Assembly: GCA_015832175.1 (NCBI GenBank)
Contig: WJXW01000005.1
Location: 1,426,001-1,490,000, forward strand
DNA: 64,000 nucleotides
Direction: 5' to 3'
From: Paraphaeosphaeria minitans
Lineage: Eukaryota; Ascomycota; Dothideomycetes; Pleosporales; Didymosphaeriaceae
Below, piece by piece: positions 23,061 to 35,098 of this stretch. Below the pieces are notes generated by a model. That model had not been told where the DNA came from. It made no database searches and saw only the letters and a program-made list of their open reading frames with translations. Position numbers and translations under genes: made by a program. Position 1 is the first letter of the stretch, and each line of letters opens with the position of its first letter.

Positions 23061-26000
23061 GAAGAAAGTGCCTCCTGGTTACTCCACCTTGGTCCATCGA
23101 TAAACCTGGATATACTTCATCGAAGAGTTTTTTTGGAATGTGGACCAGCAATGTGGTACGGCCACATTGACTGAACATTTGCTACAGTTTGGCCACTCGC
23201 TTCGCCGTCTATGGTAGTACAGCTGCATCCCTTACGTATCAAAATCTGCAGCTACCAGATTGTCGTATGTTGTTTGCCGACGTGGGGGGTGCCGAACGGG
23301 TGGGCATCGTGGAGTCGCTATCTCCTCCCTCGAAAGTAGCACATGTCTTGTACATCCCGAAGATGCGTTAGCTGGAAGCCGACTACGTGGGATATACATC
23401 ACTCTCCACACCACTTTGGAAAGTGTCAGTCATTGGTGCAAGGCTTCACCCACACTCTTGACCAGACTTGGCTGATCCGGGGGAACGAGCCTTGCAACCT
23501 AATCCCCGCCTGCTATGGAATTTGTCACCTGTTTCTTTAGCGGCTAATACTTGCAGGATCCCACATCGATGAATGGTGGGGAAAGCGAGTCATATAATTC
23601 TACACTGTTTCGAACGGTTTTCGCGAGACATGTTAGGCGCGCATGAAACTTGGCATTCGCTTTCCCCAGGTTCCGCACTACCGCGTCAAGCGCTTTACGA
23701 CTTATGTTCACGTCACTATCCCTTGATATACGGGTCTTCTATTGGGCTCTTCAGCCTCATCCCTTGACTTACGTACGCACACGTCGATGCTGGAACTGAT
23801 GCAATGTCGATCCTCGTTTGACGCGCCAATTGTGCCTACATTCAGCAAGCTCCAGCGACCACTTATGAGACGAGCTTCATTCCTTGGGGTTCACGAAAAA
23901 TACGGTACGTAAGCTCAATGTATGTTGTGAAAGGAGCGGCAAATCTACCACGAGTATGTCTATGCGCGGCAAATATAGTGGAGATCTTTATTGCAAATCG
24001 TCTAGATTGAGACGATGCCACGATACGCAGAGGCATATTACCTACGTGTAAGCCGACACTGTGCCGGAAACCAAGATTACAAACATGGTCGTTGATCTAA
24101 TTGCTCGAACATCTGTGATAGTCGACAGCCTTCCTGTCTACAACATATATCCTCAAGTTTTGGGTCGGGCGGTCAATCGTGACAACTACGCACAGACACT
24201 CCACATTTGCAGCAAGCAGACCCACGTACTGGTGTTACAGGATCGAGCCTGGAAATCAAGTGTCTATAGCCAATTGAACCTTACCGGAAAAGGCGCCGAA
24301 GGCTCTCGGGGTATCAATGCATGCTAGCGCCCCGGAGTTTTGGAGCCAGACGCGGTACAACAGTCTACTTCGTACCGTAATGTTTTGGCGAGCAAACTTC
24401 CAAACCACAATAGCTGCTCCAAAGCTTTTCTGGATTCTGCATTCTGAAAAGCCCGCTTTTCAATCTCCAGTGGCATTGTCGTCCGTTCTCGGTGTTCGAA
24501 GCAACAGGCCCGTGTTCTGGTTGATAGGCAACCTACCATGCGAATGACGGTCCCATAAGAGGTGACCTTGTGCACAAAAAGTGGAACAGCATCAGTACCA
24601 CATGTATGCATAACGGACCAGCCCTCTGCTTCAACCATTCCCAGAAACACTGCGTGGTGCGTTAAACTTCTTCACCGCCTCTCCCTCTCCGCCGATTCCT
24701 CGACACCCCCTCATTGCCAGGCCTCATGTCACGCTGTCCCACACTCAACCACCGGTGAGCACCAGGATGCGAACCTGATTCGTTCTCGCGCGACTCCATC
24801 TACCTAACGCTATGCGAGGGATATATCGTGGAGGGATGTGGTTGGTCGGTTACGCGTAGCCAGGCATATCCTCACAGGCAAAGATTTTGTGGGCCCAGAG
24901 GAAGCGACATTGAAGAGCTACATTCCTGAGCAATGTACCACAAATTAGGGATTTTGGATTCTTGGGCAGGTGGAATCTCACGCAATGCTGTGTACACGCA
25001 CAGTATTCTACAGAACAACGTCAGGCACGAGTCATGTTCGCACTCATAGGGGGGTTGGGCAGCTGAAGCCCAGCAGCACGTAGAATACTTACCTTTCGCG
25101 GATCTCCGCCCCACTGATTCGAGGCTGTCGTCTCATACGGAAACCTTGTTTCAACGTCAGCAGAGGAGATGGTAGCAGCTTGGACGAAGACGACATTGGT
25201 GCAAAGCAGTAAGTCATGCGAAAAAGAAAAGCAGCACTAGGAAGTCCTCTTCACATGTTTGAGTGGTCAGAAGCACAACAAGATTGACCGGCGGAGTAAA
25301 TCATGGCACATATTGCATCTCGCGCTCCCGTGCAACCCCCACGCTTTCCCACCTGCCTGCAGCACGACGAAACTTCTCACCGTTCCCTGATCAATAGCAC
25401 TTTGGTCCGAGTTATGTTTCGAACTCGTCAATTCTCCAGCACGGCTGCAGGTAGTACATTCATTTCGGGCTGGTCTTTCCTATAGAGTTTGAGTCTACTG
25501 TCAGCACGGCTGAATTTCTTTCTGCATGATACGGTTTCGCAACGGTAAGTGGTGGTGCCAGAGTGCATGTGGCGACGGTGGCGTTGAAAATTGCCGCGCG
25601 CGTATTCACCGCGGAAGGCGGTTACGCATACATCGCAGGTCGCTTGTCGGACTCCACTGCATTTCCCATGACGCTGTTTGCGGCCATTCGGTCTTCGCTC
25701 ATCGGTTTTTTTTTTGTCCTCCGTATGTACGGATCACATGCTCTTGTTGCGGTCTAGGTTTGAGGGTCGGCTGCTGAAAGCTGTATTGGTATGCACGCGT
25801 ACCTGATCAATCATTGCTGTTGCTTGTTGATGATACATACCTACACGTAAGAGCCTAGGTCAGTTGCCGCCAATAGCGAATTGCTTGGACGACTTGATTG
25901 ATAGGACCCTTGGTTGGTCAAAGCTGGCGATGCTGCCCTGGAACAATACTCGTGCTGCATTCTAGGCTTAACGTAATACGAAGATGGTAAGTTAGTTGCA

Positions 26001-27671
26001 TAAGTCCACCGGCTACGTGACAGGTTGGCCAGAGACTGGCATAGCAAACCATGTTGGTACTAAAAGGGCGTCTACCTGGTCACTGACGCCGGAGTGGACA
26101 GTTGCGTGCTTTCGCAAGGGTTGAGTGCTGCCCACAGAAAGCTCCGTCGAAAGAGCCTTGACTGACGTTGTTTGAATAGGAAGAGAACAGCCCTTGTTGA
26201 CAAGGAAGGCCGGTCCCTATGGGTTGTGTTCGGACGTTGTATAGCTGGTAACTAGTCTGGAAAAGTATTTGTGGTGCCGATCTACCCTCATCATACGAGA
26301 TTCCTTTGGTAAACCAAGGAATGGTGTGTGAGTGAAGAGTATTGGCGAGTGTGACGTAAAGAAAGACGCACAGAGGTCCTGAAATTACTATGCCATACTG
26401 ATTCCGACATCATTCAAGCCAATTCGACCAGAACGTGTCTACTGGAAGCTGTTCAGGTCTACGAGTGATGGGCTGCGACCTCTCACAACGGGTTCCACTC
26501 TACAACTAACCACGATTTCTCTTGCTTACGCACCATTTTACACACGTAGCTTAGAACTCGTGGAAATACCTTCTACTTGGAAACTGTATGAGTATGACGA
26601 GCGTGAGGAGGGCGATAGGTCTAGCATAATACTTCGCTTGCATATACCATGTTACAACCAAGCCCAGAAACATACCACAAAAAGCATAGCCAGACACATG
26701 CACGGAACCCAAGAAGTACAAAGAGTACAATTGAGAAACAGTTAACCGTGATGCGTGAACTTCTCGTGACGTCTCCTCCGGTCCCATCTCAATGCGGCGT
26801 ATAAAATGGCATGCGAAGACCACAACAATTTGTGAGCACACCTCGGAGACATCTCCGTGCGAGCTTCGTCATTCCAGCCCATTAATTTCCAGGTGAAGAG
26901 CTGTTTTAGGCCTTTCGTCCGAAAATACTGCCGTCCTTGATACCCTATATATACAGCAAGCAACGCGTAAGCCGCACACTGCCACTTGAACTCATTACCT
27001 GCACAACAGTACTCTGGAACGTCACCTCAAAAATGGTGACACTAAAATTTTATCTGCACCATGATCGGCATTCCTACACCAAGCTACATAAACTCGCAGA
27101 GGACGAGGGCTAGCTTCACCAACGACGGCCCCCACGCCACCTCATTTATCATTGAAGCACCGCATGACCATGTCTTATGACCAAATAACCATCCTTTTTA
27201 CATCGCCATCTATGAGCACGATTATCCTACCGCGACAGACAAACATCCTTCTTACACCGCAGTTATGAGCAGAGCTCTCCACGCGTTCTACCTTGATGTG
27301 AGCTGGACAGCCAACCGTTGAGCTGGAAGTATCTCACTGCCCCCGCCAGTAATATCATAAGACCCATGGTGACCAGAACAGATCATTGGGATACTGGTGG
27401 TGACCGATGGACGAACTCTCACCCTAGGCACCGTTAGAGTTCGAGGCTCACCTTCCCCACTCCAGTACTACGTAATGAATCTCTCCGCCCTCTTCACGTA
27501 TTCATACAGCACATGTCCATGTTCAAACGCCGACATGATATCGGTCTACTTGCATTACACGCAAAGCACGGCGTTTATATAGTCATGGCCCAAGAATACT
27601 CGTACAGGCGCAGCTTAACGGCCGCTCCGATCCAAGATGCATTCCACTCCCCCATCCTCTCCTGCCGCCGT
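23061..27671. other. Gene-poor region with a few coding-like fragments
   Basis: About 4.6 kb without a gene I can support. Fragments worth noting are a minus-strand frame near 24.3-24.5 kb (MPLEIEKRAFQNAESRKALE) and a minus-strand pair near 26.55-26.98 kb. In that pair, YIGYQGRQYFRTKGLKQLFT is followed, after a possible short intron, by a strongly hydrophobic stretch SGYAFCGMFLGLVVTWYMQA and ALLTLVILIQF, as in a small membrane protein. None has a clean start, splice set and stop. No tandem array, transposon terminus or RNA gene was seen. Confidence 0.35.
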
Positions 27672-29161
27672 CTAGTTGTACTGCATATATGTGGCCGTGG
27701 AGTTGAACTTCAAGTTGCCCTTGATGACCTTGTCAACCGCAGCCAGGAAGTCCTTCTCCGTCGCGACCTTCCTCCTCGCACGGATGGCGAACATGCCGGC
27801 CTCTGTGGCTACACTCCTCAGCTCGGCACCTGTGCTGTTCGGGCATAACCGGGAGATGAGCTCCCAACGAATGTCGCGCTCTACGCTCATGCTCTTTGCG
27901 TGGATGCGGAGAATGTTGGCACGGCCCTCCATGTCTGGCAGCGAAAACTCAATCTTTCTGTCAATACGACCGGGACGCATGAGGGCGGGATCAAGCGTCG
28001 ACGGCCTGTTAGTGGCGAACATGACCTTGATGTTTCCGCGGGAGTCGAAGCCGTCGAGCTGGGTGATGAGCTCCAACATGGTTCGCTGGACTTCGTTGTC
28101 GCCTCCTGCGCCGTCGTCGAAACGTGCACCTCCTATGGCATCAACTTCATCGAAGAAGATGATGCAAGCCTTCTTTGTCCGCGCCATCTCGAAGAGCTCA
28201 CGGACCATTCGTGCGCCCTCACCCACGTACTTTTGCACCAACTCGGAGCCAATAACTCTTATAAAGGTAGCGTCTGTTCGGTTCGCGACAGCTCGAGCGC
28301 AGAGGGTCTTTCCGGTTCCGGGGGGGCCGTAGAGCAGAGCACCCTTGGGAGGGTCGATACCCAGGTTGACGAAGCGCTCGGGAGAGAGTAGGGGCATCTC
28401 GACGACTTCTCGTAGCTTCTCGATCTGCTCTTTGCAGCCTCCCACGTCGCCGTAGGTAACGTCGGGCTTGTCCTCGACCGTCATCATGGTCACCGAGGGG
28501 TCGATCTTTGGCGGGAGCGGCAGGAGGATCTGGTATTTGTTCCTATCGACACCGACGCGCATGCCCTCTTCAATGTCCGTCGGAGACACGCGCTCGCCGA
28601 GGTTGACGACGAACTTGGCGATCTGCTTGACGTTGATGACATATTTGCTCTTCTCTGGATCCTTCTCGTCCTGTATTATCTTGGTGCAGCGGGCGACCTG
28701 GAGGGGTTGTTCTTCTTGCATGCGTTGCCGGTCGGCAGCGATATCCCAAAGATGTGGAGGAGCAAGGCCGGTATCTGATTCCTAGAGGATAGTCAGACAT
28801 TGTGACGCACGCGGTTGGACTGCGCTGGACTGCGGGATACGTACCTTGACACCTGGGCCTTGTTAGCGGGGTCGGCTCTCGACTTGGAGGGGCCTGGCGG
28901 AACTTACCAATCTTCTCGTTTATGGTCTGCTGCTTGTCTTTGATCTCCTTCTCGAGCTTCTTGAGCTCTGCGCCGTACGGGGCCGCGCCGTATGTCTTCA
29001 GCACTTGAATGTCCCTGGCCGTCGATGAGTGACGTGTGCCGTTGCGTGGCCATCGGCATGACTTACTCATCGGTCAGAGGTGTGATTTTCTTCTCCTCAA
29101 CCTCGTCGTCGGCGAAGTTCTTCTGGTACTTCTCCCAGCTGGAGCCCGTGGCGGAGGGCAT
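27672..29161 (-). CDS. RPT1: 26S proteasome regulatory particle ATPase Rpt1
   Basis: One of the six AAA+ ATPases of the proteasome base, which unfold ubiquitinated proteins and feed them to the 20S core. Four exons on the minus strand, 29161-29067, 29014-28908, 28852-28845 and 28781-27672, give 439 residues (human PSMC2 has 433). The third exon is only 8 bases and supplies part of GVK in the conserved [20 protein letters not shown]. The N-terminal coiled coil is followed by the OB-fold region. The Walker A motif GPPGTGKT is at about residues 222-229 and Walker [14 protein letters not shown] ends near 288. The arginine-finger region [20 protein letters not shown] and the tail TATYMQYN complete it. 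[17 protein letters not shown] and [14 protein letters not shown] mark it as Rpt1 rather than Rpt2-6. It is divergent from CCT4. Confidence 0.97.
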
Positions 29162-29512
29162 GTTTGCGCTTCAGTCGGCGTGCGGGGGGGCCTCGATAGC
29201 GATGCAGATGCGCGAGAACAGGCGGTAAGAGGCCGGTGCGGGTCCAGCAATAGTGAGGGGGGTGCGGGCGGGCTTGTGGGGGGGTGTTGTCTGGGATGCG
29301 GATGGCGATGGCGATGGGGAGTGACGGTGTTGCAATGATGGTAGCTGCCAGAGCGTCGGCGAATCGGCGCTCCAGTCGCGCCTGCCGAAGTTCCCCCGCT
29401 GCGCGCCTTTGAATTTGTCGCGTTGACCCCAGCACAGCACCGGTGAGGCAGCAACTCCCGCAAACCCACACTCGATAGCCTTGATCCTTTTCAATATCTA
29501 CATACATACCAA
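29162..29512. promoter_or_regulatory. Shared divergent promoter of RPT1 and CCT4
   Basis: Only 351 bases separate the two start codons, so the promoters and both 5' leaders must overlap. A G-rich/C-rich stretch at 29180-29290 lies nearer RPT1. The proteasome-associated control element known from budding yeast was not recognised. Co-regulation of the two protein-quality genes is inference from the layout. Confidence 0.55.
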
Positions 29513-31369
29513 ATGGCAGCTCAAGTAGCACCGGGAGGCACCGGCGGTGGAAACACGGCTTTCAGGGTATATGGTCTGTCTGGAGCGGTGAAAACATTGA
29601 CTAACAGCTCGGGCAGGACAAGGAGAAGCCCAGGGCGGTCCGCATAGCCAACATCGTCGCAGCGCGAGGTACCGAATGCGTCCGGGCCATCAATAAAAAC
29701 TTACGCTGACGTGCCATAACAGCTGTGTCCGATGCAATCCGAACAGTATGTGGAGCTATGGAGGGGCGGGGTGCATAACATACTGACCATGCTGCAGTCG
29801 CTTGGGCCCAAGGGAATGGACAAGATGGTATGCAAACTAGCAAAGGCTCACATCCAAGAGGGCTGCTGACCCAGCACAGATTCAAACCGGCAAGGGCGAG
29901 ACCATCATCACTAACGACGGTGCGACCATGTTGAAGCAAATGAGCGTCATGCACCCCTCCGCAAAGATGCTCGTCGACCTCGCACATGCCCAGGACATTG
30001 AAGCAGGAGATGGCACCACGTCTGTCGTTGTCATAGCAGGCAGTCTGCTTGGTGCTGCCGAGCGGTTACTGTCAAAGGGCATCCACCCCACCGTCATTTC
30101 AGAAGCTTTCCAGCGCGCCGCTGCACACGCCATCGAGATTCTCACCGACATGGCCATACCCATTTCGCTGACCGACCGACCGACCCTCTTGAGAGTTGCG
30201 ACAACCGCGCTCTCCTCCAAGATCGTGGCCCAGGAGCCGAAGCTGCCCGCCATGGCTGTCGACTCCGTGTTGAAGGTCATCGACCCCAAGACTGCCGATA
30301 ACGTCGACCTGAAGAACATTCGGATAATCAAGAAGTCGGGTGGTACCATTGAAGACAGCGAGATGACCGATGGCTTGGTGCTCTACCAGCCTGTCGTAAA
30401 AAGCGCGGGCGGTCCGACCATGAAAGAGAAGGCGCGAATCGGTCTGATACAGTTCCAGCTCAGCCCTCCCAAGCCAGATATGGAGAACCAGATCGTCGTC
30501 AACGACTACAGGCAAATGGACAAGATCCTCAAGGAGGAGCGAACCTATCTACTCAATATGGTCAAGAAGATTCAGAAGGCGAAGTGCAATGTGCTCTTCA
30601 TCCAAAAATCCATTCTACGCGACGCAGTCAACGACCTTAGCCTGCATTTCTTGTCAAAACTCAAGATCCTCGTCGTCAAGGATATTGAGCGTGAGGAGAT
30701 CGAGTTCATCTGCAAGGTAAGGACAGAACCCAACGCATGGACGCCTTCACTGACTATTCGTAGAGCACTGGTTGCAAGCCCATCGCCGACATCGACTCAT
30801 TCACAGAGGACAAGCTTGGCTCCGCGGATCTTATCGAGGAGGTCCAGGCATCGGGCGCAAGATACGTCAAGGTTTCGGGTGTCAAGGCCGCCGCCCAGAC
30901 CGTCTCCATCGTCTGCCGAGGTGCAAACTCTTTGATCCTCGAGGAGACAGAGCGCTCGTTGCACGACGCACATTGCGCCATCCGTTCGCTTGTCAAGAAG
31001 AAGGCCCTCCTTGCAGGTGGCGGCGCGCCTGAAACTGAGATCGCACACCGACTGTCCATCAAAGCGCGTGAACTCACAGGTACCGAGGCTATCTGCTGGA
31101 AAGCCTTTGCGGATGCCATGGAGGTTATCCCCACCACTCTCGCGGAAAACGCGGGCTTGAACAGCATCAAGGTGGTTACAGAGCTGAGGCATCGTCACGC
31201 ACAGGACCAGAGGAACGCCGGTGTAAGTATCAAGAGCGGGGGAGTGAAGAACGATATCGCAGAGGAGAATGTCCTGCAGCCGCTGCTAGTGAGCACAAGT
31301 GCCATCGAGCTGGCCGCGGAGACGGTCAAGATGATACTGCGAATCGACGACATTGCACTGTCGAGATAG
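29513..31369 (+). CDS. CCT4: Chaperonin TRiC/CCT subunit delta
   Basis: A subunit of the cytosolic group II chaperonin that folds actin, tubulin and many WD-repeat proteins in an ATP-driven double ring. Six exons, 29513-29566, 29617-29668, 29723-29745, 29798-29827, 29880-30716 and 30764-31369, give 533 residues. Four of the five introns fall in the first 370 bases, splitting the N-terminal equatorial domain into exons of 23-54 bases. Motifs are [18 protein letters not shown], the nucleotide-binding [28 protein letters not shown], and the C-terminal [18 protein letters not shown] and [28 protein letters not shown]-like and [18 protein letters not shown] segments fit delta rather than other subunits. 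The ATG follows a CATACATACCAA leader. Confidence 0.97.
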
Positions 31370-34067
31370 AGGTAAACGCGCGTTCGAAGGGTCATGTGCA
31401 TAGACTAGCGCTGCGATGGTAAAAATACCACGAGAGCAATGAGACGACAATGACAGATACCCATTGCTTTCATCGTGTCGAAGCCTTCATTGAGCACGAC
31501 CCGGTTCACATTGGTGAAATCCTTAAATTTTCCATGATGGAACCTCGAACCCATTGGCACCTTGGTCAAGGACCAATAAGCTACTCGAAGTGTATCATCC
31601 TCTCCTCTTGGTACAGGGTAAAAGCTCCTGCGGCAATACATGGTACATACAGAAGCTAGTAGTTCCTGGGCATGACAAACTCGAAGAGCAAGGCCTTGTT
31701 CAGCCCTCCTACAATATGTACTCTCCGTGGAGCTCTTGGCCATACACATACTACTTTGCTGCACTCATGATCAAACTTGTAGCTGGGACGCCTGCTGAGG
31801 CGGTAGCAACTTTCCAGAAGACCAGCCACGCAAGGTACGTGTATTGACATTACTCGCCCGCCCAATACATACCTCGAACGCGTGCGTGAATCCTGCGAAT
31901 GCCATCGAAAGAAATCTCGATGGCAAGAAAGGAACATAATTAAGCCCGCGGTTCGCGGTGGGTGTGATGGACTAGTCACAGTTCGCATACATGTTGTCCT
32001 GCATTGCAACACAGCACAGAGGTATTCCCACGCAGCACCCACTGACTCGACCTCATCCTCACCCCTCCACCATCACACCTCTCATTGCACACATCGCCGA
32101 CACAGTGACTCGTTAGAACACACCCCACTTGCTGTTTAATCGCACTTGACTTGATTTAGTCTACATCTTGAACTTGTAAACTGCTAATAGTAGACATACG
32201 TAGTTTAATTCCAATCCAACGTCAATCCTACCTAGGCCTAACTTCGCCAACTCTAATCATACTTAACTTCAACCTAACTCAGTCTTATTGTATCTAGCGT
32301 TCTAAAAGCAGCTTAAGTAAAGTGTAATCAAACGGCAAGTTCAGTCCAATTCCCCCCACATACGCCCACTCGAAACACTACTTACCCTCCCGGCACCCCA
32401 AGAAGCTAACACACCCCTACCTACTAACGCAGGCACATCCGCCCCACACGCTTGCTTGCGTCTAGCGTACCTGCAAGAGCGAACCTACTGAAATGTCGCG
32501 CATGTTCGCGGCGCTGGCTGGCACTAGAGCCAAACACACCGCCAGGGTACGCTGTCGTGGATTGCCTGGCAGGCTACTAGATCTGGTGTGGTGTGGAGTA
32601 GGCAGCGTCGAAACGAACAGAACAGGGACAGATACACCGAGCGTGCCGCCGCATGTGCCGACTTTTACGACATGTCTGCGTAGCCCCTTTGGTGCAGCTT
32701 GGTTCGGCGTGTAGGTAGCAGAGCCCGCTGTCAAGTCCAAGTGTGTAGGTACTGCACGGCACTTTGTAATAACGAGGAAAGACCATTCGAAAGAGCCCGG
32801 CGCTTGGTCCGTCCGTCCGTCCCACCATCCCCGAGTGCATGGAAGCGTCCGCCTTTAACTTCGTACCTATCCAGCCTCTGACTCGCGCAGCGTACGTTGC
32901 AGAGCAGAGCAGGGCAGAGCAGAGCAGGGCAGAGCAGAGCAGGGCAGAGCAGGGCAGAGCAGGGCAGGGCAGGGCAGGGCAGGGCAGGGCAGGGCAGGGC
33001 AGGGCAGGGCAGGGCAGGGCAGGGCAGGGCAGGGCAGGGCAGGGCAGGGCAGGGCAGGGCAGGGCAGGGCAGGGCAGGGCAGGGCAGGGCAGGGCAAAGC
33101 AGTCACCTTTGTCGCTGCGGTGCCGTTTAGCCATGCCAACGCCCTACCTACCTACCTTCGTGTCTGCAATATCCCTTGGCACACCGACCCGTTGGGGGGT
33201 TGTATCATGTTCATGCGCGCATGCAAGAGCATCTATCGAATATTGGAACTACATTTGGATCTAGAGGCGACATGCCGCCTCCGCGAGGAGATTCCCTTTG
33301 GCCAGGGGCATAGAATGCACACCTTACCTGCGAAGGAAGGCATGTAGAGTATGGATGGACGCACTGCAATCCCAGAATACGAGCAACTCACGCTCCGAGT
33401 GGGAGAGCCCGTAGTCGCTCCCACGCACATGGTAGGTCTGGAGCGGGTAATTGTCCTTGCGAAGCGCCCCACGGTTTGCGAAGATACCGCGCTGCTCGAG
33501 CGTGAAGCTTGCCAGCCCCCAAGCGCGGTGAGTCGTGGATGCAAACATGCAGTCGCAAGTGAGTACATGCCGTCCGATTGGGAACCGCACAATCGCCGAC
33601 ATGGGAACTTTTCAAATGTATCAAGAACTTTTCTCCTCTTCGCATTTGCCAGTCTGGTCTGAACTGGGGGTATCTACCGCCTCCGAGTCTGCACCACGAT
33701 CCCAGACCCTTATCCCGCAATAGCAACGATAAGCTATGCTATGCCCGGATTCTATCAAGCGCATGAACCAGCATCTGCCGTTTTGCCTCTCATCTCGTTT
33801 CGTTTCGGTCATGCATGCAAGCCAAATGGTATATTGTACACTGAAAGGAAACAGGCCTGCGAATGAACGCTAGCCGCCGAACCGAGTTCGTTTCTGACCA
33901 ACGCCCGCTAAAGTACATTAAAAGAAAATGTGTGAAGACCGTTAGTAAAAGGTGTTCTTGAAGAGAAAAATTTAGAAGGAAACATTGGTCGAGGTATGAT
34001 GTTGCGTGTCGTGACACATGCATCGTATGGGCACTCATAGCTCGTGTCGAGTGACATGTCGTGAGCT
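31370..34067. other. Intergenic, 2.7 kb, no gene seen
   Basis: Includes the CCT4 3' flank, a C/T/A-rich stretch with many CCTAAC/CTTAACT words at 32150-32310, and the GGGCA array at 32900-33098. Open frames through the array are products of the repeat. Nothing with a domain or splice structure was found between 33100 and 34067. Confidence 0.5.
32900..33098. repeat. GGGCA/GAGCA pentanucleotide satellite, about 200 bases
   Basis: About 40 units of five bases. The left 65 bases alternate AGAGC and AGGGC; from 32961 on it is almost pure AGGGC. The plus strand is G-rich and C-poor throughout, so strand asymmetry is strong. Because five is not a multiple of three, all six frames stay open and give Leu-Pro-Cys-Pro-Ala or Gln-Gly-Arg-Ala-Gly repeats, which are not evidence of a gene. 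Confidence 0.95.
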
Positions 34068-35063
34068 TCATCCTCCCTTCTTGCTGCTGCGCTTGAAGAG
34101 TCGACTGACGAGGTTGCCGTGAGGCTTCGGCTTGACGTAAAAGGGACCCTTAGTTCCGTTCACGTCGTCCGAGAGCGGAAGGTCCTCAAGGGCAAAGGGA
34201 TCGTCCTTGGTGTTCTTCTGCCCTTGCCAGCCGTAAAGCTGCTCCTCGTCCGCCCGCAAGTCCGGCCGAGTGAGAGTCATCCGCAGCGTCATCTCGCGGT
34301 TCAGGCGGCCAGTGGCCGGGTGGATCAGGGCCACGCCGTTGGAGTCGATAGAGGAGGAGAAGTTTGAGGAATGCTTGCGGTGGTATCGGAAGGAGAGGCC
34401 TACGCTCGAGGGCGTGATGGGGGACTCAAAGTCGGCAACAGACTCAGCATCCGACTCCAGACCCTTGTTCTCCTCCTCGTCGTGGTCGTCCAAGAACGAC
34501 ATGCGGTCGTCCTTGAGAAAGCTCTGCATGTCGCGGCTGAAATTGCGGGCGTCGGTGCTGATGGGAGGGAGCTGGTAGCGGGGCGGCATGGTGTCGTCGC
34601 CGCTGGTAGAGGGGAACCCAAACTCGACAGCCTCGTCAAATTTTTGCGGGGAGGCAAGGAACTGCAGCTTCTTGCGCGTCTCTGCATCCCGGTAGTGGGT
34701 AGCCTCAGGGTCGAAGACGGGGGCCTGGGGAGTGTGCGAGGAGCGCCTGCCGGACAGGGACTGCGAGTGGGCCCTCTGATGCCAGGGCGCGGTTCCACGG
34801 GCGGAGAGGGGCTCCGGAACGAGGGGTGCAGACGAGATGGAGCTGCGGAGGGGGATGTTTGTGAGCGACAGGGTGCGCCCGAAGCTAGCGCGCGAGGGAC
34901 GCGAGGCCACGGGGCTCATGGTGTCGAGATACAGCAGGCTGCTTTCCGTGTCTGCGTCCAGCTCTTGCACAGGGCCGTATGGCGAGCCACGGGTGGGGGA
35001 TATGTCGGCCGACGAGACGTTGGACCGCCGCCGGAAGGAGCGTCCTCGGTGGAGAGCAGCGGC

Positions 35064-35098
<35 letters not shown>

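Noticed and set aside
24740..24830. Minus-strand TCAGG-TTCGCAT-CCTGG, which fits a tRNA T-arm
   Set aside because: No matching acceptor stem or clear D-arm was found at the right distance; probably chance.
32577..33264. Long open frames of Leu-Pro-Cys-Pro-Ala or Gln-Gly-Arg-Ala-Gly repeats
   Set aside because: They come from the GGGCA satellite, which leaves every frame open; the flanks show no coding signal.
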